64,000 nucleotides of DNA, from contig JABTTZ010000001.1 of assembly GCA_015075625.1 (NCBI GenBank), positions 868,001-932,000 of the forward strand, in the 5' to 3' direction. This DNA comes from Anaerolineales bacterium (GTDB taxonomy: Bacteria; Chloroflexota; Anaerolineae; Aggregatilineales; UBA2796). The notes beneath the pieces were generated by a model that was given only the letters and a program-made list of their open reading frames with translations, ran no database searches and was not told the DNA's origin. The position numbers and the translations under genes are program-made. Shown here in pieces: positions 54,080 to 63,972 of this stretch (position 1 is its first letter; every line of letters starts with the position of its first letter).

Positions 54080-54589
54080 TCAGGAGAGTGCGTTTTTGAG
54101 CCACGTCCGAATTTGTTCGCCGTGCGTCAGGTAATGGCGGTAGCGCCAGCGCACAAGCCGAGCCACCGGAATTGTTTCCTCGCGTTCGCCCGTGTGGTAG
54201 GTGATCGTCTGTGCTAAGCGTTCCTCAGAGATGGATTCAACGAGCCTGACCAGCGGCGGGAAAAGCGCCTCGAACTCTGCCAACACCTCGGTAAGGGAGC
54301 GATCCTTGTGTTCTTCATAGGTCGCCGCGTTCAAGGCGTCAAGGTCGTTCCATGTTTTGCCCGGCAGCGGAATGGCGGGGGTTTTTCCCGCAGCAGCATC
54401 CGCCAGCCAGCCGGTACCCCGCCGATCCCAAACATTCACATGGGCGATGATGTCCTTCACCGTCCAGAGGCTTGGGGAAACGGGAATAAGCATGGCTGGT
54501 GGAGCAAGCTGCTCTAAGGCGACCTCCAAAAAGAGGTGCTGTGCCTGAAGGGATTTGAGCAACCGCCCTTTGTCCAGTTGATCTGCCAC
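54080..54589 (-). CDS. DinB-fold protein, second copy
   Basis: About 169 residues of the DinB/YfiT four-helix-bundle family: LFLEVALEQLAPPAML, WTVKDIIAHVNVWDRRGTGWLADAAAG with a likely metal-binding His, and HYLTHGEQIRTWL near the C-terminus with the second His. A ClbS/DfsB- or mycothiol-transferase-like role is possible but not shown. GTG at 54589 is chosen, with GAGAGG 8 bp upstream; GTG at 54598 is also in frame. Beside metH on the same strand. Confidence 0.8.
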   Translation of the reverse strand: MADQLDKGRLLKSLQAQHLFLEVALEQLAPPAMLIPVSPSLWTVKDIIAHVNVWDRRGTGWLADAAAGKTPAIPLPGKTWNDLDALNAATYEEHKDRSLTEVLAEFEALFPPLVRLVESISEERLAQTITYHTGEREETIPVARLVRWRYRHYLTHGEQIRTWLKNALS

Positions 54590-54831
54590 GCCCCACACCC
54601 TCTCGGCTAAGCCAAAAACGAAAAAGCGCCCCGACAGGATATGGCGAGGCGCGGAAGATGCGTCTTTCCCCTACCCATCGTTGCAGAGTTGCTGCCGGAT
54701 TTAGCACCTTGCCAACGCTTCGGCGGTTGCTGCGGGTTCGTAGAGCCGTTCTCTCCCCCGCTCGTGATGAGTTTTTGCAAAACGTTCACAGGATCGTAAC
54801 ATGATCCGTCCGCTCCGTCAAGATTGCCCGA

Positions 54832-54861
54832 TTGACAGCGGGGGCGATTTTTCCCTATAAT
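54832..54861 (+). promoter_or_regulatory. Strong promoter of yceD (and probably the sigma gene)
   Basis: Consensus TTGACA (54832-54837), 18-bp spacer and consensus TATAAT (54856-54861), 35 bp before the yceD ATG. It is the best promoter match in the window. The rest of the 54590-54895 gap shows no gene. Confidence 0.8.
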
Positions 54862-54895
54862 GACGCTCAGAACATAGACGATAAGGACAGTACCA

Positions 54896-55435
54896 ATGAC
54901 AATGCTTGCGTCCACGAATGGGTACGTCCCTAGCCGCACACTCAAGTTTCAGGTTGGGTTTCTGCTGGCTGAAAGCAAAGGGCAGCACAGCGATAACAAT
55001 CTTGATTTTCCCCGCGTTCAAATCTCCGAGGATATGGTTGTCGATTATCTGCGGGGAACGATTCGCCTGAGCCGCACGGGAGAGGGCATCCTTGTCCAAG
55101 GGACGCTGACGGTGGCAATCCCCGGCGAATGCAACCGCTGTCTACAAGAAACAGCGGTCATCCTCAGCGTTAATCTGGAAGAATTGTTTGTTCACCCCCC
55201 TCGCACCGGTGAGGAGTTCATCGTTCCTGAAACGGGCGTGCTTGATCTTGCGCCCCTTCTGCGGCAGGAAATTTTCTTAACCATGCCCATTAACATCCTG
55301 TGCCAAGCGGATTGTAAAGGGCTTTGCCCAGAATGTGGGCAGAATTGGAATGAGGGGATATGCGATTGTGCAGACAAGGCGGTTGATCCGCGCCTTGCCG
55401 CGTTGAAGGCGCTGCGCGATCAGGTCGGGGACTAA
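54896..55435 (+). CDS. yceD: YceD/DUF177-family protein
   Basis: A 179-residue protein of the DUF177 family, usually linked to 50S ribosome assembly and encoded before rpmF. It has two Cys pairs: ECNRC at about 80 and CQADCKGLCPECGQNWNEGICDC in the C-terminal third, the usual metal-binding signature. It has a strong promoter and AAGGA before the ATG. rpmF is not adjacent; the primary sigma gene comes next instead, 150 bp on. Confidence 0.92.
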   Translation: MTMLASTNGYVPSRTLKFQVGFLLAESKGQHSDNNLDFPRVQISEDMVVDYLRGTIRLSRTGEGILVQGTLTVAIPGECNRCLQETAVILSVNLEELFVHPPRTGEEFIVPETGVLDLAPLLRQEIFLTMPINILCQADCKGLCPECGQNWNEGICDCADKAVDPRLAALKALRDQVGD

Positions 55436-55585
55436 CCCCAACGCCAAAACACCGGATCAGAATTAGGGAGTGCGCAAGAACGCTTATAGTCTCAGTTTCA
55501 ATTGGGCTTCGGCATAGGGAATGTCTATCCCGTTTGGATCACCTTCATGATTGGTTCGGCGCTGTGGGAAAGGAACGTTGTACCC

Positions 55586-56719
55586 GTGAAAACCCGTTCA
55601 TCACATGATTACCCCGCTGACGAAGGGGATGCCCCCCTTGCCGAATTTGGCGGCGACGAGGCACTTCAGGACACCGAAGAAGACTCCTTTGACGAGGCAT
55701 TTGAGGCAGAGATTAGCGACGATTTCGATTTTTACGATGAAGTTGATCTGATAGGCGATCATTTCGCCCTTGCTGATGATATTGACGAGGATGAGGAAAT
55801 TGTCGATCTGGCGACGATTGCTTCCGACGACACGATAGGGTTGTATTTGAAGGAAATGGCGCGTGTGCCGCTGCTCTCGCTAGAAGAAGAAGTGGCATTG
55901 GCAAAGCGGATGGAGGCGGGCATTGCCGCTGCCGAGCCGCTGAGCAGCGCCGAGGGGGAGGATGCCCAACGGCTGGCACTCACCATAGCCGATGGGAAAG
56001 AGGCACGCGACCATCTGATTCGGGCAAATACGCGCCTTGTCGTGAGCATCGCCAAGCGCTATATGGGGCGCGGCGTGCAGTTCCTCGATTTGATCCAAGA
56101 GGGCAACCTCGGATTGATGAAGGCTGTCGAAAAATTTGAGCATCAGCGCGGCTTCCGCTTTAGCACCTACGCCACCTGGTGGATACGCCAGACGATCACC
56201 CGCGCCATTGCCGATCAGGGACGGACAATCCGCGTCCCCGTCCATATGTCGGATCGGATTCGGAGCGTCTACAAAACCGCCCGCCAATTGGAACAAGAAT
56301 ACGGGCGGAAACCGACCCCCGAAGAAATCGCCACGATTATGAACCTTGAGCCGCGCAAAGTGCAATGGATGCTCAAGGTCAGTTGGCGTCCGCTCAGTTT
56401 GGAGCACCCCGTTGGGGAGGACGAGGACAGCGAATTGGGGAGCTTCATTGAGGACGACAGCACACCGACGCCTCCCCAAAGCGCCCACGAGAACTTGCTC
56501 CGCGAACGGATGGAGGAAGTCCTTGCCACGCTGACCCCCCGCGAGGCGCGGATTTTGCGGCTGCGCTTTGGCTTGGTGAATGGCAAGCAGTATACGCTGG
56601 AGGAAGTGGGGCAAAAATTTGGCTTAACCCGCGAACGCATCCGGCAGATTGAGGGGAAGGCGCTGCGCCGCTTGCGCCACCCGCGCCGCTCGCGCCGCCT
56701 GCGAGATTTCTTGCACTAA
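55586..56719 (+). CDS. rpoD: Primary RNA polymerase sigma factor (RpoD/SigA)
   Basis: About 377 residues. An acidic N-terminal region ([16 protein letters not shown]) replaces a classical region 1.1. Region 1.2 is [28 protein letters not shown]; region 2 [42 protein letters not shown]; region 3 follows; region 4 [51 protein letters not shown] is complete. The start is uncertain: GTG 55586 (AAAGGA 11 bp upstream), ATG 55547 and TTG 55502 are in frame. A terminator follows. Confidence 0.94.
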   Translation: MKTRSSHDYPADEGDAPLAEFGGDEALQDTEEDSFDEAFEAEISDDFDFYDEVDLIGDHFALADDIDEDEEIVDLATIASDDTIGLYLKEMARVPLLSLEEEVALAKRMEAGIAAAEPLSSAEGEDAQRLALTIADGKEARDHLIRANTRLVVSIAKRYMGRGVQFLDLIQEGNLGLMKAVEKFEHQRGFRFSTYATWWIRQTITRAIADQGRTIRVPVHMSDRIRSVYKTARQLEQEYGRKPTPEEIATIMNLEPRKVQWMLKVSWRPLSLEHPVGEDEDSELGSFIEDDSTPTPPQSAHENLLRERMEEVLATLTPREARILRLRFGLVNGKQYTLEEVGQKFGLTRERIRQIEGKALRRLRHPRRSRRLRDFLH

Positions 56720-56734
56720 ATACAGCGTGTTTAG

Positions 56735-56760
56735 GGACGCCCTCCCCCAATAGGGCGTCC
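56735..56760 (+). terminator. Intrinsic terminator of the sigma gene
   Basis: Stem GGACGCCCT / AGGGCGTCC with a CCCCCAAT-type loop and GTTTCT after it, 15 bp beyond the sigma stop. Confidence 0.7.
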
Positions 56761-56909
56761 GTTTCTAGATGATCTCTCGCCTGCAAGCAATAGCCCCTAG
56801 GGTATACCTCTCAGAGACTTACCCTGTGATCGATCTCATCACGATCATCCCTAGCGCAGTCGTCCCTGCCCTGCTTTGCAAAGAGCGGCAATGGACAGGG
56901 ACGGCTCAC

Positions 56910-58565
56910 CTATGGAACTTGTGGAGAACGGTAGAAGGTGATCCCCAGTGCCTCGAATCGTGCGTAGTGGGTTTGAAGTCGGACTTTGTACTCCTCCCAT
57001 GCACGACCTTCTACCGGCGACCAGCCGATCTCGGCATGACCAACCAGCCGTGGGAAGGCCATGACGGTGATCTCGTCTAGGTTTGTGATCGTCTCTGTCC
57101 AGAGGGGCGCCTCAATGCCGATGATGTCGGCTTCAGCCAGTCCGCGAAGCTGCATCGTCGGGTCCCACGTGTAACCCGTCTGCACTTCGATCAGGCCAGC
57201 CCAGTCTAGTCCGGGCGAGGTTGTCGCCGTATATTTCATGTCTAGGTAGGCGCGGCTGGCTGGCGACATGATCACCTTCGCCCCCTGCTGCACCCCCTTG
57301 AGCGCAAGAGTGCTGTTCCAGTGCTGAACCAGCGTCCCCGGCATAAGCTGCGTTTGGGCGATTTCTTCCCACCCAACGATCTGTTTACCATATTTGGCCA
57401 CAATAGCCTGTACCCGCTCGACAAAGAGGACGTATTCTGCATCGGGGGTCGCGGCGGCTTCATCGCCGCCAATGTGTAGGTAGGGTCCGGGTGTCAGCGC
57501 GACAAGCTCGCGGATCACATCTTCGATAAAGGTATAGGTGATTTCCTTGGAGATGCACAGTGAACTGAAGCCCACTTCCATCCCCGTGTAGAGTGCAGGA
57601 GCTTTGCCATCGCAGTTCAATTCGGGATAGGATGCCAGCGCTGCATTGGTATGCCCCGGCATATCGATCTCTGGCACGACAATAATGTGCATGCGCTCGG
57701 CATAGGCCACGATCTCCGCATAATCAGCTTTGGTGTAGAAACCACCGGGCACGCTGCCAACTGCCGTACTGCCGCCATGAGCAGTCAAATTAGGCCAACT
57801 GTCGATCATGATACGCCAACCCTGATCGTCAGCTAGGTGCAGATGAAGACGATTCCAGTTTGTAGTAGGCCATCCAATCCAGATAATGCTTCACCACATC
57901 GACGGGGAAGAGTGCCGTGCAACATCCAACATCGCGCCGCGCCAGGCAAAACGTGGGTGATCACGAATGACGGCCGCTGGCAAAGTCCAACTGCCTGTTT
58001 GGATCGTTGACCGCTCGATGGCAGCCGGCAAAAGCTGGCGGAGTGTCTGAATACCGCGAAAGATACCGGCTGCATGGTTGGCCCGTAGTTCAACCTTCTG
58101 CGGCTGAATAGTCAACTCGTAGCCCTCATCGCCCAGTCCGAGGTCATCCTCTTCGAGCAGTAGATAGATGCTCCCCGAAACGGGCGTATCGGTAGTGATC
58201 TCCACTGTGAGGGGAAAGCCGCTGGCAGGCCGCAAGTGTGAAGCCAGAAATTCGCCCTCCGACTGAAGACTCGGATCGTTCAGGCGGATGGTCGTCTCAA
58301 CGGTCAGCGGGAAAGTACCCTCGCCAGCCTCGACCGAGACAGGTTTTGGAATCAGGTTTTGCAGCGTGGGGGTCTCTTCCTCGCGAAGTGGTGATGTCGC
58401 CTTCAATATGACCTCATCCGATCTAGCAGAAAGCGCGTACAAAGGCGCAGAATACCAGCCCAAAACAGTTGCTAAGCAGATACACAAGGTGATGAATCGT
58501 GCTGAACCCCTCCGCCGAAACGATCCGCGAACAGCGTGACGGGGAACACGGGGGGGCAAGGACAT
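56910..58565 (-). pseudogene. GH20 beta-N-acetylhexosaminidase with two compensating frameshifts
   Basis: Secreted hexosaminidase-like gene in two frames. The N-terminal part (ATG 58565, AAAGGAGG upstream) has a signal peptide with an RRR start and the GH20b domain (LIPKPVSVEAGEGTFPL...VELRANHAAGIFRGIQTLRQLLP...FAWRGAMLDVARH). One base is missing at about 57908, giving an early TGA. One extra G at about 57855 restores the frame, after which GH20 continues: WRIMIDSWP...VVPEIDMPGHTNAAL...YLHIGGDEAAA (the catalytic Asp-Glu). Removing both errors gives RHFFPVDVVKHYLDWM...LNRLHLHLADDQGW. It may be a real lesion or a sequencing error. Confidence 0.85.
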
Positions 58566-58682
58566 AAAAACCTCCTTTGGGCAGTGCATTGATGATCAAA
58601 CGCCTGTGAATATTACATGTGATCTGTTCCAGCACATAAAATCGCATAAATACAATAGCTTCGCAGTCCGTTGAGGCGAAGT

Positions 58683-58740
58683 TCAGAAGAGTATGGCAGC
58701 GTTGCGATCACGATCTAGTTTGACGATGGAAGCCGCGCAG
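58683..58740 (-). pseudogene. Tiny tnpB/orfB C-terminal relic
   Basis: The minus strand encodes KLDRDRNAAILF then stop, which matches the C-terminal DRDxNAA motif of TnpB/OrfB proteins. Nothing else of the transposon remains. The rest of the 58566-58810 gap has no gene. Confidence 0.45.
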
Positions 58741-58810
58741 TTACCTATCGAAAAGGGAAGTCTGCGGTACACTGGAAGGGCGCGTGATCGATTTCTGACG
58801 AGGTGCTGCC

Positions 58811-60127
58811 GTGACGCTGACGATCCCCCCTCTCCTTGCCAGCCGTTGGTTCGTCGTCTTTCTGTTCATTAGCTTTCGGCTGATCGTCCTCTTTGCCCAC
58901 CAGCCGAACTTGCGCTCCACAAACCCGCCCACCTACACGGTGGTTGAGCCGGATGGCATCACCGCCACTGAATCAGGGATCACGGCGATGGGCGATTATT
59001 GGTATTATTTTCAACTGACCCGCCTGAGCGACCTCGGCTACCTGCCTTACCGCGATTACTGGTACGAATTTCCGCCTGTCTTCACGACCATTTCGCTGAT
59101 CAGCTATGCCCTCGTCACCAAAGATGGAACGTATAGCAATTACAACCCCTATGCGAACGGGGTCGCCCTGGCGATCCTCGCCTTTGATACCGGCAGCCTG
59201 CTCCTGATCCGCCGCTTAGGGGAAAAACTTCATGGCAAGGGGACGGGCATCCTCTTGGGGTGGCTGTATGCCATGCTGCCGATCTCGATGATTTATGGGT
59301 TTTGGAATTTTGAACCAATTGTCGCCTTCACGATCTTGCTCTCGCTCAATTTTTTCGTCAGTGGGCGGGATGTCCGCGGGGCGCTTGGCATCGTCTTAGG
59401 CGCAGCGACGAAGGTCTTTCCGCTTGTCTTGTTGGGTGCGGTGTGGCGCTTCCGCGAGAGGGGGGAAGCGCTGCGGGTGACGGCAATCGCCGCGATCCTG
59501 ACAGCCCTTGTCTTCGGAGGCGTGGTCGCCCTGAATCGCGAGTATGGATTGGCGTCGCTTGCCGTGCAGTTCAACAAAGCCTCTTACCAAACGGTGTGGG
59601 CGCTCATTGACGATAACCAAAAGACCGGATTGCTCGATCCTGATCGCCGTGATCCAGCCAGCGCCTACCGTTTGCAAGGAAACCCCGCTGTGATTCCGTG
59701 GTGGGGGCGGGGCATCTTGTTGGGTGGGATTGGCTTGGCTATTTTCATGCGGACGCGCCGCCGCGATGAATACGGCTTTGTCGCCTTCGTCGCGGTGACG
59801 GTGATCATCTTCTTCCTCTGGTCGCAGGGGTGGAGTCCGCAGTGGTTGGTGACGCTGACCCCGTTGATCTTACTCTGTTTCCCCAACGGGACGGGTGTTT
59901 TATTCTGTGTGACACTGGCATTTGTCACGCTGGCAGAATTCCCCCTGTTGTTCTCCTTTGGCAAGGATTCGGTGACGGGGCGCTTTAGCCCGGAAACGTA
60001 CCCGTTGTGGGTGGCGCTCGTTTTGCTGCGGACGTTCCTCCTCGCGGCGCTCTCCTATGCAATCTACAAAAAACTGCGAGTGAGCGTCCCGCGCAAGGCA
60101 GTCGGCGAGGGAGCAGCATCCGCATGA
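58811..60127 (+). CDS. GT87-like polyprenol-linked mannosyltransferase family membrane protein
   Basis: A 438-residue protein with about ten TM helices. The first extracytoplasmic loop (DYWYYFQLTRLSDLGYLPYRDYWYEFPPVFTT) has the acidic GT-C motif region, and SMIYGFWNFEPIVAFTILLSLNFF resembles GT87/DUF2029 mannosyltransferases. It probably uses a polyprenol-sugar donor at the outer face of the membrane. GTG start at 58811. Its stop overlaps the next gene (ATGA), which is also an envelope polysaccharide enzyme. Confidence 0.75.
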   Translation: MTLTIPPLLASRWFVVFLFISFRLIVLFAHQPNLRSTNPPTYTVVEPDGITATESGITAMGDYWYYFQLTRLSDLGYLPYRDYWYEFPPVFTTISLISYALVTKDGTYSNYNPYANGVALAILAFDTGSLLLIRRLGEKLHGKGTGILLGWLYAMLPISMIYGFWNFEPIVAFTILLSLNFFVSGRDVRGALGIVLGAATKVFPLVLLGAVWRFRERGEALRVTAIAAILTALVFGGVVALNREYGLASLAVQFNKASYQTVWALIDDNQKTGLLDPDRRDPASAYRLQGNPAVIPWWGRGILLGGIGLAIFMRTRRRDEYGFVAFVAVTVIIFFLWSQGWSPQWLVTLTPLILLCFPNGTGVLFCVTLAFVTLAEFPLLFSFGKDSVTGRFSPETYPLWVALVLLRTFLLAALSYAIYKKLRVSVPRKAVGEGAASA

Positions 60128-61596
60128 GTGACCGCCCACCGGAAAAATCGGAAAAAGAGGCGGCGAGGGCAACGCACCCCTCTGGGATTCAATTCCAGCC
60201 GCGCCTCCGAAACCAATTGAACATTTCGGAGCGCCGCCTTCTGCTTATGGGCGGTGATACAGCGGCGATCTTCATCGCCATCACAATCTCGTTGATCATC
60301 TGGTCATTCGTGGGCAAGGAAGGCTTTCATACCGAGTTTCTGCTGCCGAAACTGTACTGGTATGTGATCTTGCCAACGCTGTGGTTCTTCCTCGCCCGTG
60401 CCAACGATTTCTACGATCTGCGCTTAGCCGCACAGCGCGGGCGAAGCCTGACGCGCCTCATGATCATTGAGGCGCAGTTGTTCATCGCCTATTTGATCAT
60501 TTTCTTCTTGGCAGCACGCACAGCGCTCCCCCGGTTGTTCATTCTCTATTACGCCGTGCTGTCTTTTTTGCTCATTGCCGCTTGGCGGGTATGGCGTCCC
60601 TTCCTCATCGGCTTTACGGCATCACGGCGGCGAGCGTTGATTGTGGGAACGGGGCGCGGGGCGGCGCTGATCAGCGAAACGCTGCGGCAAGAAGCCGCCA
60701 ATGATTACGAGATCGTAGGGATGGTGGAGAGCATCGAAAAGCCAGACGTGGGTGAGTCAATCATTGGCACGGGGCGGGATATTCCGTTCATTGTCCGCCT
60801 GAAAAATATCTCTGAACTGATCATCGCCTACGAAGAAACCCTTCCAGCCGATATTTTTCAGGGGGTTATGGCGTGTTATGAAGCCGGGGTGACGATCATC
60901 CCCATGCCGCTGCTCTACGAACAGATCACCGGACGAGTCCCAATTGAGCATGTCGGGCAAGTCCATTGGACGGTTGTCCTCCCCTTGCAGGGTCGGGGGG
61001 CAACCTTCAACATGTATCTAACCCTGAAGCGCCTGCTCGATATCGTCCTCGCTTTGTTTGGGTTGGCAGTATTCGCCCTCATTTTCATCCCGCTTGTTGT
61101 AATCATGCAGATTGACTCGCGGGGGGCAATTTTTTACCGTCAGGAACGGGTTGGGCGCGGCGGACGCTTGTTCAAGGTGATCAAACTGCGTTCGATGATC
61201 CCCGACGCCGAAAAATACAGTGGACCCCAATGGGCAAGCGCCAACGATCCGCGCATCACCCGTGTGGGGCGGATCTTGCGCAAGACGCGCCTGGATGAAA
61301 TTCCGCAATTGGTCAATGTGTTGCGTGGGGAGATGAGCATCGTTGGACCGCGCCCCGAGCGCCCGCATTTTGTGGAGACGCTGAGCAAGGATATTCCCTT
61401 TTACCGGACGCGCTTGCTCGTCCAGCCCGGGCTGACTGGATGGGCGCAGGTGCGCTACCGTTACGGGAATACAAGGGAAGATGCGCTGATCAAACTGCAA
61501 TACGATCTCTATTATATTCGCCACCGTTCGATCACCCTTGATCTGTTGATCATGCTGCGGACGGTGGGGAAAGTCCTCTCGCTGAGTGGGACATAG
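60124..61596 (+). CDS. Exopolysaccharide polyprenyl glycosylphosphotransferase
   Basis: Starts assembly of a lipid-linked polysaccharide by moving a sugar phosphate to undecaprenyl phosphate. 490 residues: four N-terminal TM helices (about 35-170), a CoA-binding-like Rossmann domain (RRALIVGTGRGAALISETLRQEA), a further TM (about 300-330) and the PF02397 sugar-transferase domain (KRLLDIVLALFGLAVFALIFIPLVV...YRQERVGRGGRLFKVIKLRSM...TRLDEIPQLVNVLRGEMSIVGPRPERPHFVE...PGLTGWAQVRYRYG). Same architecture as WbaP/WcaJ. ATG at 60124. Confidence 0.94.
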   Translation: MSDRPPEKSEKEAARATHPSGIQFQPRLRNQLNISERRLLLMGGDTAAIFIAITISLIIWSFVGKEGFHTEFLLPKLYWYVILPTLWFFLARANDFYDLRLAAQRGRSLTRLMIIEAQLFIAYLIIFFLAARTALPRLFILYYAVLSFLLIAAWRVWRPFLIGFTASRRRALIVGTGRGAALISETLRQEAANDYEIVGMVESIEKPDVGESIIGTGRDIPFIVRLKNISELIIAYEETLPADIFQGVMACYEAGVTIIPMPLLYEQITGRVPIEHVGQVHWTVVLPLQGRGATFNMYLTLKRLLDIVLALFGLAVFALIFIPLVVIMQIDSRGAIFYRQERVGRGGRLFKVIKLRSMIPDAEKYSGPQWASANDPRITRVGRILRKTRLDEIPQLVNVLRGEMSIVGPRPERPHFVETLSKDIPFYRTRLLVQPGLTGWAQVRYRYGNTREDALIKLQYDLYYIRHRSITLDLLIMLRTVGKVLSLSGT

Positions 61597-61723
61597 CCTA
61601 GCGGGGTGTCGTTGGGCAAGGGCGATTGGTTGCCTAGCCTTACCCCATCCACACCCGCTGCGCTATAATGAATCCTATGCATAGCCTATTCGTTTCGTTC
61701 ATTCTATAAGGGGGATTCCACCC

Positions 61724-62605
61724 GTGCAGGTACGCCAAAAACTTACAGAATTTGAAGGCTCACTAGCGTTTGCGGTGGGCGGCGGCATGGCGCTGATTAT
61801 CATGGCGTTCTTGCTCTCCGCTGCGGCTGGGGCAAGCGGTGATCCGACACGCTTCGGGGTGATGATCTTCGTCGGTGCGCTGCTGATGGTTGGGGGGACA
61901 GTGGTTTGGGCAGCCCGCAACCGCCCATGGACAACCCATGATGATTGGTCAGAGCCGCTTTATCTTGGGCATGAGCATGATCATCACGCCGAGGCGCCCA
62001 CAGACGATCATGCCGAATCGCACGCAGCAGGTCATGATGATCATGCCCACCACACGGCTCATGCAGCTTCAGGTGGGTCAGCCGCCGCCCTGACGACGCC
62101 AGAGATCGTCCCCTCGATGGCGATTTCGGCAGCGGTGAGTCACGCCATTGTTGAAGCGGCAAAACCCGCCGAAGCGCCCGCTGCAAAAACGCCGGCGCCA
62201 ACCTTCAGCGAGGCAAGCCCGATCAAAACACCTGATTACGCCCCCAACCTTCCGACTGTCCCAACCCAGACAGCCGAAGCCGCCGAACCAACACAGGCGG
62301 TTCCCCCGAAAGCTGCTGATAAACCTGCTGAGGCAGAGGCGAAACCCGATGACCTGACGAAGGTCGAAGGAATTGGGAAGAAAATCGCCGGAGCGCTAAA
62401 CGCCGCTGGCGTGACGACCTTTGCCCGCCTTGCTACAATGGACCCCGCCGCCATTGAAAAGATTGTCAAGGATGCCGGCGTGCGGATGGTTGGACATGCC
62501 AACACCTTCCCCAAGCAGGCAAAACTTGCCGCCGAAGGAAAGTGGGACGAATTGGAACGCCTTCAGGGGGAATTGAAAGGCGGACGAGACGCCGCTGAGG
62601 ATTAA
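61724..62605 (+). CDS. Membrane protein with His-rich linker and C-terminal helix-hairpin-helix domain
   Basis: A 293-residue protein with GTG start at 61724. Two TM helices (about 14-35 and 45-62) are followed by a His/Asp-rich stretch (about 84-112, HEHDHHAEAPTDDHAESHAAGHDDHAHHTAH) that could bind metal. An Ala/Pro-rich linker leads to a C-terminal HhH domain (about 212-280: DDLTKVEGIGKKIAGALNAAGVTTFARLATMDPAAIEKIVKDAG), as seen in DUF4332-like and other helix-hairpin-helix proteins. A TATAAT is at 61664. The combination is unusual; I cannot name a function. Confidence 0.8.
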   Translation: MQVRQKLTEFEGSLAFAVGGGMALIIMAFLLSAAAGASGDPTRFGVMIFVGALLMVGGTVVWAARNRPWTTHDDWSEPLYLGHEHDHHAEAPTDDHAESHAAGHDDHAHHTAHAASGGSAAALTTPEIVPSMAISAAVSHAIVEAAKPAEAPAAKTPAPTFSEASPIKTPDYAPNLPTVPTQTAEAAEPTQAVPPKAADKPAEAEAKPDDLTKVEGIGKKIAGALNAAGVTTFARLATMDPAAIEKIVKDAGVRMVGHANTFPKQAKLAAEGKWDELERLQGELKGGRDAAED

Positions 62606-62755
62606 AAACGCGGTGTGCAGTGTGCTGCCCATTGTGGGCGCAGATTATCCTTGTGTTCACCACTGGTGGACGGTCTGAGTACCGTCCGCCTTTTGTGCAA
62701 ATGTGTTTCAAAACAGAATGCAAAAAGACAAACCAAAAAGGGAGATACGCAAAAA

Positions 62756-63706
62756 ATGCGTCGGAATAAAGTCACGATTGTTGGGGCGGGTGCCGTTGGT
62801 TCAAGCGCCGCCCATTGGATCGCCAGCAAGGAACTTGCTGATGTCGTCTTGATCGATGTGATCAAAGGCGTCGCCGAAGGGGTTGCCCTTGATCTGTCTG
62901 AGTCAGCGCCGGTTGAAAATTTCGACCTCAAGATCACCGGTGGCGATGATTACGCTCTGACCGCCGACTCGGATGTCATTTTGATCACGGCGGGCGTCCC
63001 GCGCCGCAAAGACCCCGTGACGGGGAAATTCCCCAGCCGCGATGAACTGGTGAAAATCAATCAGGATGTCGTTGCCCCGCTGACGGAAAAACTGGCAAAG
63101 TATTCCCCAAATTCGATCATTGTCGTCGTTACCAACCCGCTGGATGCCATGTGCCACGTGGTGAAGGAAGTTTCCGGCTTCCCCCGTGAGCGGGTGATCG
63201 GGCAAGCTGGCGCGTTGGACACCGCCCGTTACAAGACGTTCATTGGCATGGAATTGGGTGTGAGCGTGGAAGATGTGCATGGGATTGTCCTCGGTGGGCA
63301 TGGCGATGAAATGGTGCCGCTGCCCCGCCACACCTCGGTGGCAGGCATCCCAATCCGCGAACTGATTGCCGAGGACAGACTCCAAGCGATCATTGAGCGG
63401 GCGCGGAAGGGTGGCGGCGAACTCGTCAACCTGATGGGGCGCAGCGCCTACTACGCGCCCGCCTCGGCATCGGTCAGCATGATTGAGTCCATCCTAAAGG
63501 ACAAGAAACGGGTGATCGCCAGCGCCGTCTATTTGCAAGGGGAATATGGGTACAACGATTTGTTCATCGGCGTGCCGTGCGTCCTCGGCGCAAAGGGGAT
63601 GGAAAAGGTGATCGTCATGGACTTGGACGACAGCGAAAAGGCGATGCTGGAAGTTTCTGCCCGCGCTGTCCGCGCCGTCGTTGATGTGTTGGGGTACAAG
63701 AAGTAG
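62756..63706 (+). CDS. mdh: Malate dehydrogenase (LDH-like type)
   Basis: Interconverts malate and oxaloacetate with NAD in the TCA cycle. 316 residues: NAD motif VTIVGAGAVGSSAAHWIA, loop ITAGVPRRKDPVTGKFPSRDELV (the Arg-Arg-Lys pattern favours MDH over LDH), VVTNPLDAMCHVV, and catalytic His in GGHGDEMVPLPRHTSVAGIP. ATG at 62756 with AAGGGAG upstream. Monocistronic. Confidence 0.96.
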   Translation: MRRNKVTIVGAGAVGSSAAHWIASKELADVVLIDVIKGVAEGVALDLSESAPVENFDLKITGGDDYALTADSDVILITAGVPRRKDPVTGKFPSRDELVKINQDVVAPLTEKLAKYSPNSIIVVVTNPLDAMCHVVKEVSGFPRERVIGQAGALDTARYKTFIGMELGVSVEDVHGIVLGGHGDEMVPLPRHTSVAGIPIRELIAEDRLQAIIERARKGGGELVNLMGRSAYYAPASASVSMIESILKDKKRVIASAVYLQGEYGYNDLFIGVPCVLGAKGMEKVIVMDLDDSEKAMLEVSARAVRAVVDVLGYKK

Positions 63707-63800
63707 TCAGAGGAACGCTGATCCTGACCTTCACCGTATAAAAGTTAGGTTATTTGATCGAGCGGCGCGAGGTACACCCCATTCCTCCTCGCACCTCGTA

Positions 63801-63823
63801 GGGGCGACCCCCTGTGGTCGCCC
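63801..63823. repeat. Short palindromic repeat (GGGGCGACC type)
   Basis: GGGGCGACC-CCCTGT-GGTCGCCC, the closest match to 37848-37870 (there in the opposite orientation). It lies in the 266-bp gap 63707-63972, where no other gene is seen. Confidence 0.65.
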
Positions 63824-63972
63824 GCCATACCCCTTTCAATTTCCCATTCGACGCGCTTGACTCGTCCCCCGTGCAACAGGATTACCCCCGCTGCGTACTG
63901 GAGTCACGTTCGCTGCGAGTATCTACTCTGACACCATCCGAAGGGTTTCTTTCACGAGGGGTTGATTTTTCT

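Noticed and set aside
56761-56909. Small RNA or tRNA between the sigma and GH20 genes
   Set aside because: An inverted GTCCCTG/CAGGGAC is present, but no cloverleaf; at most a terminator for the GH20 gene.
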